In this document: positions 6,604-12,852 of the stretch, one piece after another | How positions within the stretch are numbered: the stretch's first letter is position 1 | Layout: every line of letters starts with the position of its first letter | Source: VFZS01 sp964353255 | GTDB lineage: Bacteria > Acidobacteriota > Terriglobia > Bryobacterales > Bryobacteraceae | Length of the DNA stretch: 13,531 nt | NCBI GenBank assembly: GCA_964353255.1 | Contig: CAYGVJ010000144.1 | Location: 1 to 13,531 of the forward strand | Reading direction: 5' to 3' | The notes under the pieces: model-generated | What the model was told of the DNA's origin: nothing | Seen by the model: the letters and a program-made list of their open reading frames with translations, nothing else | Databases searched by the model: none | Made by a program: the position numbers and the translations under genes

Positions 6604-8810
6604 TCCAGTCTCGCTCCCCCGACGACGCTGCGCGACTGCGCGCTGTAGCCCAGCACCTCCTGGTAGCGGCTGTTCAGCAGGTTGCCCACGCGCAGGAAGG
6701 GCGTGACGCGCCGGTTGAGGCGCACCCCCGCCGTGGCGTACACATGCTGGTATCCGCGGTTGCGGGTCACGCCAAACAGGTCCGTATCCTGCCGCTCGCC
6801 CACCAAAACCGCACCCGCCTGGAGCCACCAGCGCCCGGGCGCCACCGAAATCGAGACCGCGCCGGAGTTGCCGGGGCGCCGCGCCAGTTCCTGCCCCACG
6901 CCCGTGAACAGCGAATTGGGCGAGGAAGAGCGGGTGATACGGGTCCACATGCGCGTGTAGTGCCCGGCCAGGGAAAGGCGCCACGGCAGCCGCGCTTGCG
7001 CCGCCAGCTCCAGACCGCGCGCCCGGCTGGCCTCGACGTTCCTCCAAGTGGAAGGCTCCGGGAACGGCAGGAACACGAACACGATCAGATCCTGGAATGA
7101 GTTCGCGAAGGCCGCCGCCTCGGTGCGCAGGCGTCCGCGGAGCCACTCCTGCGACAGGCCGGCTTCGAGGCCGGTGGTTTTCTCCGGCCGCAAGGCGGTG
7201 TTGCCGACGTAGTAAGGATCGGCGGCGAAGTTCTGAACCAGCGTGGGCTCAGTTATGCCGCGCGCCGCGCTCACCCGAAAGAAGGTGGCCGCGAGCGGCC
7301 CATGCTCGCCTGCCAGGCGGACGCTGGCGGCCCCGCGCGGCGTCAGTTTTCTCCCGAAGACGCTGCTCTGCTCCAGGCGCAGGCCGCCGGAGAGAAACAC
7401 GCGCCCGGAGACGGCCTGCTGCTGGTGGAAGAAAGCCGAGTGGTTGTCGCGCGCCGCCTGGCGGCCCGTGATCTGGCCGTCCTGCCGCTCGTACTCGTAG
7501 CCGAACACGGAGGCGCCGTCGCGGCGGGCCAGCGTACCCTGGTATTCGAAGTTCTTCCGCGAGGTCACGTTCAGGTAGGGATCGGAGGCCCACAGCAGCA
7601 CCGACCGCGTCACCAGGCGCGTTCCCGGCGGCAGAGGCGAGGGCGGTGAAGCCGGAGCCACCAGCCTCTCCAGGTACACTCGCGGCGCCGGGAACTGCAC
7701 GTCGCGCAGCAGCGCCGCCACTTCAAATGGACCGTCGGCGCGGCTGTCCAGGAACAGGTCGCGCAGCCGCCGGTAGCCGAACAAGAAGCGTTGCGTGTAG
7801 TCCCGGCCCCGGCGGTCGTCCAGCCGCAGGGCCAGGGTCGATTCCCGGCTGGCCTCGCTGGCATCCAGATCGACGATTCCGTAGCCCACCTGGTTGGGCG
7901 TGCCCAGCCAGGCGTCCGAGGCGTGGTAGATGGCGCGCACTTCGGTGGCCGGCGCGAGCCGGAAGCCGACGTTCGCTGCGCCGCTGGTGTTGCGATAAGC
8001 GTCGTTGGGGAATTCGCCCGCGGTGTGAAGCTGCTCGCCGCTGAGCGCGTAGTCCAGCCGGGCCCCGGAGCCGCCGCTGAGTGCGGCCGTCCAGCGGTCG
8101 GTCTGGAAGCTGCCGCGCTCATAAGACACCGACGCGCGCGGCAGCCGGCGCTCCGCTTCGCCGCGGCGCGTGAAGAGCTGGACCACGCCGGCGGAAGCTT
8201 CGGCCCCGAACAGAGCGCTCTCCGGCGCGCGCACCGCCTCGATGCGTTCGATCGCGCTGGTGGTCAGGTGCGCCAGGTTCAGCTCGCCACCGGGGTCGTT
8301 CACCGGCACGCCGTCGATCAACACCAGCGTCCCGGTGCGTTGCGATCCGCGCGTGAACACCTGGGTCAGGCTTCCCGCACGCCCGTAGCGGGCCACGGCG
8401 ACGCCGGGAAGGTCGCGCAACAGTTCGCCAACCGCGGGAGTGCCGCGCCGCTCCAGCTCCTCCCGGCCAATGACCGTCGCCGCGACGCCGGCCTGCTCGA
8501 GCGCCGTCTCGTGGCGCGTGGCGGTGACCACGACGCGCTCGCGGCGTCCGGCCACGGCCAGCTCGATACGCGCGGGAGCGGCTGAAACAATCTCCAGTGA
8601 TTTTGTCTCAAAGCCCTCGGCCGAGACTACCGCCTGGCAGCGGTCCACCCCGGGCACCGTGAAGCGCCCGTCGAAGCCGCTCCGCACCGCCCGCCCGGCG
8701 CACTCCACCCGCGCGTTCGGAACCGCGCGGCCGGAGGGGTCCAACACAACTCCCTCGACCGCGGCCGCCAGCGAAACGCTGAAAAGAAAGATTGATGCAA
8801 ACCTGAGCAT
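6597..8810 (-). CDS. btuB: TonB-dependent outer membrane receptor, BtuB-like
   Basis: A 737-residue receptor. Signal peptide 1-17 (MLRFASIFLFSVSLAAA). Residues about 18-86 form a carboxypeptidase-regulatory-like beta domain (VEGVVLDPSGRAVPNARV...GFDGRFTVPGV), an N-terminal extension typical of acidobacterial receptors and absent from enterobacterial BtuB. A TonB-box-like stretch VVVTATR follows at 93-99, then the plug domain (GELLRDLPGVAVARYG, VLIDGVPVNDPGG, IERIEAVRAPESALFGAEASAGVVQL). The remainder is a 22-strand-type barrel that ends in the aromatic residue expected of outer membrane proteins (GGARLEW). The barrel imports B12 using TonB energy. ATG 8810 has GAGGGAG eight bases upstream and is the first gene after a cobalamin riboswitch, which should shut it off when B12 is plentiful. 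Confidence 0.93.
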   Translation of the reverse strand: MLRFASIFLFSVSLAAAVEGVVLDPSGRAVPNARVECAGRAVRSGFDGRFTVPGVDRCQAVVSAEGFETKSLEIVSAAPARIELAVAGRRERVVVTATRHETALEQAGVAATVIGREELERRGTPAVGELLRDLPGVAVARYGRAGSLTQVFTRGSQRTGTLVLIDGVPVNDPGGELNLAHLTTSAIERIEAVRAPESALFGAEASAGVVQLFTRRGEAERRLPRASVSYERGSFQTDRWTAALSGGSGARLDYALSGEQLHTAGEFPNDAYRNTSGAANVGFRLAPATEVRAIYHASDAWLGTPNQVGYGIVDLDASEASRESTLALRLDDRRGRDYTQRFLFGYRRLRDLFLDSRADGPFEVAALLRDVQFPAPRVYLERLVAPASPPSPLPPGTRLVTRSVLLWASDPYLNVTSRKNFEYQGTLARRDGASVFGYEYERQDGQITGRQAARDNHSAFFHQQQAVSGRVFLSGGLRLEQSSVFGRKLTPRGAASVRLAGEHGPLAATFFRVSAARGITEPTLVQNFAADPYYVGNTALRPEKTTGLEAGLSQEWLRGRLRTEAAAFANSFQDLIVFVFLPFPEPSTWRNVEASRARGLELAAQARLPWRLSLAGHYTRMWTRITRSSSPNSLFTGVGQELARRPGNSGAVSISVAPGRWWLQAGAVLVGERQDTDLFGVTRNRGYQHVYATAGVRLNRRVTPFLRVGNLLNSRYQEVLGYSAQSRSVVGGARLEW

Positions 8811-8814
8811 GAGC

Positions 8815-8831
8815 CGTTCTCCCTCGGAACG
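8815..8831 (-). promoter_or_regulatory. Possible ribosome-binding-site hairpin of the btuB leader
   Basis: Between the aptamer and the btuB ATG the transcript can form CGTTC-CGAGGGA-GAACG, a five-pair stem whose seven-base loop holds the Shine-Dalgarno core GAGGG. This is a candidate expression platform through which B12 binding could hide or expose the ribosome binding site, possibly with loop-loop contact to the aptamer. The stem is short, so confidence is modest. Confidence 0.4.
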
Positions 8832-8844
8832 TATGTTCTCATCC

Positions 8845-8998
8845 GCGAGGAACCGGTCTCCTGACTTGCGACCCGGCCTTTCCCAGTGGCTGGGGGCGCG
8901 GCCTTCCCGCCAGGGGCAGTGACCACGCGGCCGGCTAGATGTCGCTCACAGTTGCGGGGCAGTGGCGGCTTCGCACCGCCTTCCCGTGCATTCCTCGC
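8845..8998 (-). promoter_or_regulatory. Cobalamin (B12) riboswitch aptamer
   Basis: On the minus strand the 5' arm GCGAGGAA (8991-8998) pairs perfectly with the 3' arm TTCCTCGC (8845-8852), closing stem P1. Inside are the class hallmarks: a GCGGTGCGAAGCCGC hairpin (8964-8980), CCCCGCAACTGT (8948-8959), and the B12 box AGTCAGGAGACC (8855-8866). It lies in the leader of the btuB-like gene, 35 bp before its ATG. There is no T-rich terminator in the leader, so control of translation initiation is more likely than attenuation. Confidence 0.95.
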
Positions 8999-9009
8999 CT
9001 GCCGGTGAG

Positions 9010-9029
9010 GGTCGCCACAATGGGCGACC
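9010..9029 (-). other. Stable hairpin at the 5' end of the btuB leader
   Basis: GGTCGCC-CATTGT-GGCGACC on the minus strand: a perfect seven-pair stem with a six-base loop, placed between the putative -10 and the riboswitch aptamer. If transcription starts near 9028 it would form the very 5' end of the mRNA. It may stabilise the transcript. Confidence 0.55.
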
Positions 9030-9035
9030 AGGTTG

Positions 9036-9041
9036 AGTATA
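9036..9041 (-). promoter_or_regulatory. Putative -10 element of the B12 uptake operon
   Basis: TATACT on the minus strand, about 38 bp upstream of the riboswitch P1 stem. No good -35 is seen at the usual distance. An inverted repeat CCACAG-CCC-CTGTGG (9045-9059) lies immediately upstream, between this element and the divergent promoter, and could be a regulator site. Confidence 0.4.
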
Positions 9042-9067
9042 GCACCACAGCCCCTGTGGCGGCCTGC

Positions 9068-9073
9068 TACAAT
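9068..9073 (+). promoter_or_regulatory. Putative -10 element for the 9094 gene
   Basis: TACAAT on the plus strand, 20 bp before the ATG at 9094 and divergent from the btuB promoter. No convincing -35 was found. Confidence 0.35.
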
Positions 9074-9093
9074 CAGTTCTAGGCAGGTGCATC

Positions 9094-9582
9094 ATGGCGC
9101 GATTCGTGCTACTGGCCGTTGCCCTCCCCGCTGCTGTCCTGGGCCAGGCGCTGGTGGAGTACACCTTGGGAGTGGGGCGCGCCGCGGCGGCGGCTCCCGC
9201 GGTCAAGCGCGCCGGCGACGCCACTGCCGCGACCCTCGAGAAACTCGGCAAAACCATGGGCCAAGCCGGGCAGGTCGCCGCCAAGACCACCGGCCGCGCC
9301 CCCGCACTCGGCGACGCCCAAAAGCCACCCAGGCCCCTTGGCCCCTTCGCCGACCCCGCCCAAATCACCGTCGGCCTCGAGCGCGGTGAGGTCCTTCGCC
9401 AGTTCGGCGAGCCCTCCATGAAGACCACGGACACCCAAGGCAAGGAGTTGGTCGAAACCCTCTGGTACATGCCCCCCGAGCACGATGCGGTGGTGGTCAC
9501 CTTGCGGGACGGCAAAGTCGCCGCAGTCTCGGCCAACCCTCCCGCCAAGCCGCAGAACACTGCCGTGGTCATTGTGCAGTAG
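9094..9582 (+). CDS. Secreted hypothetical protein with BamE/SmpA-like C-terminal half
   Basis: A 162-residue protein. Residues 1-18 (MARFVLLAVALPAAVLGQ) form a signal peptide. Residues 20-80 are low-complexity, rich in Ala, Lys and Pro, and probably a flexible linker. Residues about 88-150 (ITVGLERGEVLRQFGEPS ... ETLWYMP ... DAVVVTLRDGKVAAVSA) follow the pattern of SmpA/OmlA/BamE folds: a short helix ending in GEP, then strands with an aromatic WY. No lipobox cysteine is present, so this is not a lipoprotein like BamE itself. It is divergent from the B12 operon, sharing the 283-bp control region. The fold call is by pattern only and the role is unknown. Confidence 0.7.
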   Translation: MARFVLLAVALPAAVLGQALVEYTLGVGRAAAAAPAVKRAGDATAATLEKLGKTMGQAGQVAAKTTGRAPALGDAQKPPRPLGPFADPAQITVGLERGEVLRQFGEPSMKTTDTQGKELVETLWYMPPEHDAVVVTLRDGKVAAVSANPPAKPQNTAVVIVQ

Positions 9583-9621
9583 TAGCCGGGGAAACAGCCG
9601 TCGGCAGGCACGTGGAAGGCC

Positions 9622-9668
9622 TGGTGAGCGCGGCGGGAATCGAACCTGGAACCTACTGATTAAGAGTC
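9622..9668 (-). repeat. tRNA-Lys 3' fragment (att-like repeat, tRNA pseudogene)
   Basis: This 47-bp segment matches 13032-13078 at 45 of 47 positions, in the same orientation. It contains the CCA tail, the 3' acceptor strand, the T arm and the 3' side of the anticodon arm, and breaks off in the anticodon loop region. The two differences (9635 and 9649) each break a T-stem base pair, so it cannot work as a tRNA and is not under selection. The position fits the distal attachment site left by integration of an element into the tRNA-Lys gene at 13035-13107. Confidence 0.88.
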
Positions 9669-9945
9669 CGGGCGTCCGCTGTCTAGTGTTTCCACAGGTG
9701 TCTACTTTGTTGCGCTTACGGACCGCTTGTGGTCCATAGTGTCCACAGTTTAGACCCGTTTCTATCCCCGTGGCTCCCCCGGTGGCTCCCCCTAAAGAGA
9801 TAGTAGAGTCCGAAATCCCCGATTCGCCGGGCCGACGTTCAGGGCGCCTTCGGCTTCCGCTTCCCCCACCGGGGCAAGGCCCTCTGGCGGGGGATCAGTG
9901 TCCGGCGTCGAGAGGGCATTGCTCCAGTATGCTCCGCAAACGGCT
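9669..9945. other. Gene-free end of the tRNA-bounded segment with short repeats
   Basis: No convincing gene lies here. It holds two near copies of a short motif, TAGTGTTTCCACAG (9684-9697) and TAGTGTCCACAG (9737-9748), which could be arm-type integrase sites next to the attachment core. There is also a GGACC-GCTTGT-GGTCC hairpin (9720-9735), a tandem duplication of GTGGCTCCCCC (9770-9780 and 9782-9792), and a GC-rich stem with seven pairs and one mismatch (9863-9870 with 9886-9893) that lies downstream of the secB-like gene but has no T-run. Confidence 0.5.
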
Positions 9946-10476
9946 CTACTCTGCAGCCTTCTTCTGCTCTGCCTTCTTGCCGCTCTTGGAAGGCTTCGGC
10001 TGCACGCGCAGGAACGGAGCCGTGAGGGGTGGGTAGCCCATCCGCTGGATGCTCTCTTGAAGGTACTCGCGGAAATACGGCCAGCAGTTGAAGATCACAT
10101 TCCCATCTTTGAAGGTCCTCACATGCTCCGCACTAGGCTCAAAGCCCTCCCGAAGCTGGTAATCCACCGCGAAGGTGCACTCAACGTTCGCGATCGGCTT
10201 CGCCTTCCTCCCAGGCTTGGGGCGAGTGGCCTCTTGCTCGACTCGAAGCACCATCCGAAAATCCACTTCCACCCGCAGTCGCCCTTTCGGCGCATCCACC
10301 CGCCTGGACTTGATCGCGAACTCGACATCAATCGATCCCTTGGGCACTTCTTCGAGGGGTTGCCCCGCCATCTTGCTCCGTGAGAGGCGCAGACAGGTGA
10401 TCGCCGCGTTCCGATTGACCTCCAGGGCCAGAAGCATCTGCTGTTGGGTGTGCTCAATCGTGATCGGCTTCATCAT
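9946..10476 (-). CDS. SecB-like chaperone of a toxin-antitoxin-chaperone system
   Basis: A 176-residue protein, close in length to the SecB-like TAC chaperone of M. tuberculosis. Alternating beta strands (IDVEFAIKSRRV, RLRVEVDFRMVLRVE, IANVECTFAVDYQLR) are followed by the SecB-type C-terminal helix and loop NVIFNCWPYFREYLQESI and MGYPPLTAPFLRV. Compare the PYAR...GFPPL pattern of SecB. A Lys-rich tail (158-174) ends the protein. ATG 10476 shares ATGA with the antitoxin stop and has GGAG eight bases upstream. It should bind the C-terminal extension of the neighbouring antitoxin, protecting it from aggregation and degradation and so holding the toxin in check. General SecB activity on exported proteins is possible. 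Recognised from pattern and context, not alignment. Confidence 0.85.
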   Translation of the reverse strand: MMKPITIEHTQQQMLLALEVNRNAAITCLRLSRSKMAGQPLEEVPKGSIDVEFAIKSRRVDAPKGRLRVEVDFRMVLRVEQEATRPKPGRKAKPIANVECTFAVDYQLREGFEPSAEHVRTFKDGNVIFNCWPYFREYLQESIQRMGYPPLTAPFLRVQPKPSKSGKKAEQKKAAE

Positions 10477-10979
10477 GCTGCATACTCCAGCCGCGAAACC
10501 GGCTCCGTCGAAACATGCCCGGGATGTACTCTCGGAAAAAACTCCCGGGCCGGTGCCTTCAGACAACGGCGCACCCAAGCCTCCCAGGATTCAGCGTCCG
10601 GAGCAAAAACACCCTGAACGACGATCGCATTCGACCGTCGTCCAGCGCCGGTCGTGAACTTGTAGTCCGCCGACGGCAATTCGCTCCATGCCGCGTGCGC
10701 CGCTTCCTCGTCCAACGGATGGGCACTCAGACTGACCCTGGCCCCGAGAGCGTACATCACCTCAGCAAGCGTCCGAAGCGTCGTGTTCGCCCTCCCACTC
10801 AAGAGATGAGTGACCCAGGCCCGGCTCTTTCCGAGACGACGGGCCAAGTCGGCCCTGCTCATCCCCTGGCTCTTCATCAGCCCTGCCAACTCTTCGGCGG
10901 CGTCCGCCACGGGACCCTCAATGGCATACAGCCGCCGGTATTCCGGGTCTTCCATCAGAATTTCGTGTTGCGTCTTCAT
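10473..10979 (-). CDS. higA: HigA-like XRE antitoxin with C-terminal chaperone-addiction-like extension
   Basis: A 168-residue protein. Residues about 28-82 form a Cro/C1-type helix-turn-helix (ELAGLMKSQGMSRADLARRL, AWVTHLLSGRANTTLRTLAEVMYALGARV), the DNA-binding and autoregulatory part. Residues 88-168 form an extension of about 80 residues that plain HigA antitoxins lack, rich in aromatics (Trp98, Tyr106, Trp132, Trp135, the FFPR segment, Tyr166). In TAC systems such an extension (ChAD) is aggregation-prone and is recognised by the SecB-like chaperone encoded next. The ATG shares ATGA with the toxin stop (10976-10979), so toxin, antitoxin and chaperone are translationally coupled. Confidence 0.88.
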   Translation of the reverse strand: MKTQHEILMEDPEYRRLYAIEGPVADAAEELAGLMKSQGMSRADLARRLGKSRAWVTHLLSGRANTTLRTLAEVMYALGARVSLSAHPLDEEAAHAAWSELPSADYKFTTGAGRRSNAIVVQGVFAPDAESWEAWVRRCLKAPAREFFPRVHPGHVSTEPVSRLEYAA

Positions 10980-11371
10980 GGCGTCTCCCGTTTTGCAAGT
11001 TGCAATTCCGCTCGCGCCTGGTCTTCCTCTAGAATCCGCCTAGCCCGCTCGATTTCCTGTCTCCGTACCCTGTCTCTCTTTTTGATGAATCCGTGCGTGA
11101 TCAGGAGGACCCCGCGCTCCTGCCGCGCCCAGGCGCAGGGCATGCGGATCTGATATTCCTTGAACTCAAACAACCCGGGGGCGAGAACACCGAACTTCTC
11201 ATCGTTGTCGATCCTGCCACGGTCACCCATCAGGCGAAAAGAGTGGTCGAGCTTGACCTTGTCGCCCTTCGACAGCCCGCCGTAGAAATCAGCCCCCGGC
11301 GATTCACCGCTCTTCAGAAGGGCATAGGCGACCGTACGCGCCACGCCGCGGTTTGCTATGACGCGCTCCAT
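10976..11371 (-). CDS. higB: HigB/RelE-superfamily toxin
   Basis: A 131-residue protein. The C-terminal half has the HigB/Gp49-like pattern: GLFEFKEYQIRMPCAWARQE, then the strand and turn GVLLITHGFIKKRDRVRRQE and a helix IERARRILEED. These toxins are ribosome-dependent or free mRNA endonucleases. The basic cluster GFIKK (94-98) and Arg/Lys residues around it are the likely RNA-contacting part. It is first in the operon, the order typical of higBA and of the mycobacterial TAC locus. ATG 11371 follows GAGAG and lies just downstream of a palindrome over the promoter. No frameshift or premature stop is seen, so it appears intact. Confidence 0.87.
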   Translation of the reverse strand: MERVIANRGVARTVAYALLKSGESPGADFYGGLSKGDKVKLDHSFRLMGDRGRIDNDEKFGVLAPGLFEFKEYQIRMPCAWARQERGVLLITHGFIKKRDRVRRQEIERARRILEEDQARAELQLAKRETP

Positions 11372-11383
11372 GGTCTCTCTTCA

Positions 11384-11403
11384 TGTTAATATACAACTTA
11401 ACA
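11384..11403. promoter_or_regulatory. Palindromic operator over the toxin-antitoxin-chaperone promoter
   Basis: TGTTAA-(8 bp)-TTAACA is a perfect inverted repeat in an AT-rich patch that stands out from the surrounding GC-rich DNA. On the minus strand a promoter can be read across it: TTGCAG, 17 bp, TAACAT, ending 13-14 bp before the toxin ATG. Binding of the HigA-like protein here would block transcription, as in other higBA operons. Exact promoter boundaries are inferred. Confidence 0.6.
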
Positions 11404-11785
11404 GTCTGCAAGTGTTTTTGCGTCGCCGAGCCGAGCCGGGGTGGACAGAGTCCCATATCGTCTGGGAAATCAATCAGATACGATGGCCCTACCCAGCCAC
11501 CACATTTCTGGGCACTGCGGGTGATCGAGGCTGACCAGCCATTGGATTGCCCGCGCCACAGGAGCGGCGGACCCCCGCCGCGCTTGCCGTGCCACGCCTC
11601 GCCGCGCCGCGCCTCGTTTAAGAGCCGAGGTCACAAGCGCGGCAGTGTTGGTTGCCCGGCGGCGTTCAAGGCAAACCCTGGTGAAGGGTTTGTCAACTGC
11701 CGGGTCACGCTGGCTGGAGGATGATAGCCTCCCACTGGCGCGGCGGCCTACGCTGGCCGACTCCGGATCGCAGGAAGGCTGCTCC
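11404..11785. other. Gene-free region with clustered hairpins
   Basis: No frame here looks like a gene. The strand shows several inverted repeats: ATCGTCTG with CAGATACGAT (11457-11484, two-base bulge), CCTCG with CGAGG (11612-11630), a GGCAGTGTTG/CAACTGCC pair (11641-11650 with 11694-11701) enclosing a strong AAACCCT-GGTGA-AGGGTTT hairpin (11673-11691), and CGCCTCG twice (11595-11601 and 11610-11616). The nested pairs between 11641 and 11701 could be a structured RNA or a folded-DNA recombination site. I recognise no known family. Confidence 0.4.
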
Positions 11786-11998
11786 CTACCTCAGTATTTC
11801 TGGCAGTCTCCCCACTTGCGCGGCGTTGATAACGACTTCGGTGGCGGAAACCGCTGCCAGTAGCAGCAGCAAGGCGCAGATCGGGGGCATAATGGAGCAC
11901 CACGTCCGTGACTGGTAGCGTGTCTGTGCTGCGCCGATCAGGTCAAGAGCGCGGACGAACACGTATGCCGCGATGAGGATGCCGATTGTCGGTATCAT
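11786..11998 (-). CDS. Small two-helix membrane protein, function unknown
   Basis: A 70-residue protein with two hydrophobic segments, about 3-24 (PTIGILIAAYVFVRALDLIG) and 38-60 (PPICALLLLLAAVSATEVVI), joined by a short polar loop. The start is well supported: GGAGGAGGTG lies six bases before the ATG. It is divergent from the 23-residue-repeat protein gene at 12152 and inside the tRNA-bounded segment. I do not recognise a family. The strong ribosome binding site and clean hydrophobic pattern argue that it is real. Confidence 0.65.
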   Translation of the reverse strand: MIPTIGILIAAYVFVRALDLIGAAQTRYQSRTWCSIMPPICALLLLLAAVSATEVVINAAQVGRLPEILR

Positions 11999-12151
11999 GT
12001 GTCACCTCCTCCACATCCGACTTTTCGAGCCGTTGCACCCCTAGCGTGCCGGCCGGCCATCGGCAACCGGCCACGTTCAAGCATAGCCCGCCCAGAGGTG
12101 CGGCGCGGGCGGCGAAGATATACCATTGGCATCGTCGGGAGGTCAACGACC

Positions 12152-12529
12152 ATGAGACCGTGGGCGAAGGCCGCCGTGCAGGGCGCGGCGTGCGGGCTGG
12201 TGCTCGGGTTGGTGCTGCTGATCGGCGGGCGGGTGTGGCAGCCTGCCGTGCCTGACGTGGTAAAGGCCAGGCGTTTCGAGGTGGTGGACGCGGCGGGGAA
12301 GATACGGGCAAGCCTGGGCGTGCTCCCTAGCGGAGCGCCGGGCCTGGGGTTGTCAGACGCGGCGGGGGACCTGCGGGTAACCCTGGCCGTGAACGCCGAC
12401 GGAGGCCCGAACCTGGCCTTGTTCGACGCGGCGGGGAAGCTACGGGTAGCCCTGGGCGTGAACCCTGGCAGACCACCGTTCCTGGGGCTGTTGGACGCGG
12501 CGGAGAAGGTGATCTGGAAAGCCCCCTAG
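12152..12529 (+). CDS. Membrane-anchored protein of 23-residue repeats
   Basis: A 125-residue protein starting at ATG 12152 with GGGAGGTC upstream; the frame continues further upstream without such a site. Residues 11-29 form one membrane helix (AACGLVLGLVLLIGGRV), followed by a short linker. From residue 42 there are three full repeats and a partial one, each exactly 23 residues (starts 42, 65, 88, 111), with the core DAAGKxRVxLGV. In DNA the units are 69 bp and begin at 12275, 12344, 12413 and 12482. Such regular short strands with Gly turns suggest a small beta-solenoid-like or stacked hairpin domain outside the membrane. Similar DAdGkxRaxL repeats occur in uncharacterised proteins of soil bacteria (from memory). 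Function unknown. Confidence 0.72.
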   Translation: MRPWAKAAVQGAACGLVLGLVLLIGGRVWQPAVPDVVKARRFEVVDAAGKIRASLGVLPSGAPGLGLSDAAGDLRVTLAVNADGGPNLALFDAAGKLRVALGVNPGRPPFLGLLDAAEKVIWKAP

Positions 12530-12540
12530 GGGCAGAATGC

Positions 12541-12571
12541 CCGTCCTTCGCGCCGCGAAGCCCGAGGACGG
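12541..12571. other. Hairpin downstream of the repeat protein gene
   Basis: CCGTCCT (12541-12547) pairs with AGGACGG (12565-12571), with an additional inner CTTCG/CGAAG match. It lies 12 bp after the stop codon of the repeat protein and may end or stabilise its transcript, but there is no T-run, so it is not a typical intrinsic terminator. Confidence 0.4.
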
Positions 12572-12630
12572 CACGGCAAGGGGCGGGGAAAGCGGAAAAC
12601 CAAGGGTATGATTATGGCAGGAGGGCCGCG

Positions 12631-12852
12631 ATGACATTACCGGATTGCGTTCTGGATCTTTATCGGCGCGGTAAACTGCCCAAGCAGTTCAGGGTCGCAG
12701 ATGTCCGGAAGCACCTGGAAGGCGAGTTCTCTCCGAACTACATCACGACCGCGTTGGCGAATTATGCAGAAGACACCGGAAACTACGTCAAGCGCTGGTC
12801 CAAAGCCAGGTTTCGCCGCGTCAAGGAAGGGCTGTACACGGTGGTTGGTTGA
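12631..12852 (+). CDS. Small basic winged-helix-like protein, function unknown
   Basis: A 73-residue, strongly basic protein. GGAGGG six bases before the ATG supports the start. Its pattern of short helices followed by a basic hairpin (LPKQFRVADVRKHLEG, SPNYITTALANYAEDTGNYV, ARFRRVKEGLYTVV) looks like a winged helix: SPNYITTALANYAE as recognition helix and RFRRVKEGLYTVV as the wing. Small proteins with this layout occur near restriction and mobile genes, from memory. A DNA-binding role is plausible but not shown. Confidence 0.65.
   Translation: MTLPDCVLDLYRRGKLPKQFRVADVRKHLEGEFSPNYITTALANYAEDTGNYVKRWSKARFRRVKEGLYTVVG

Noticed and set aside
9622..9668. A second functional tRNA-Lys gene
   Set aside because: Only the 3' half is present and two T-stem pairs are broken; no D arm or 5' acceptor follows.
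9770..10036. Plus-strand frame opening with a repeated VAPP-type start
   Set aside because: It starts at GTG in a tandem duplicated GTGGCTCCCCC, has no ribosome binding site, and its second half is antisense to the secB-like gene.
9898..10383. 161-codon plus-strand frame
   Set aside because: It lies almost wholly antisense to the SecB-like gene, which has clear family patterns and a coupled start.
10515..11153. 212-codon plus-strand frame
   Set aside because: Antisense to the toxin and antitoxin genes; no domain-like composition or start signal.
11404..11785. CRISPR array
   Set aside because: The repeats are short, mostly inverted, and not regularly spaced.
11383..11863. Plus-strand frames between the TAC promoter and the small membrane protein
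   Set aside because: Composition is not protein-like, no ribosome binding sites, and the strand is full of hairpins.
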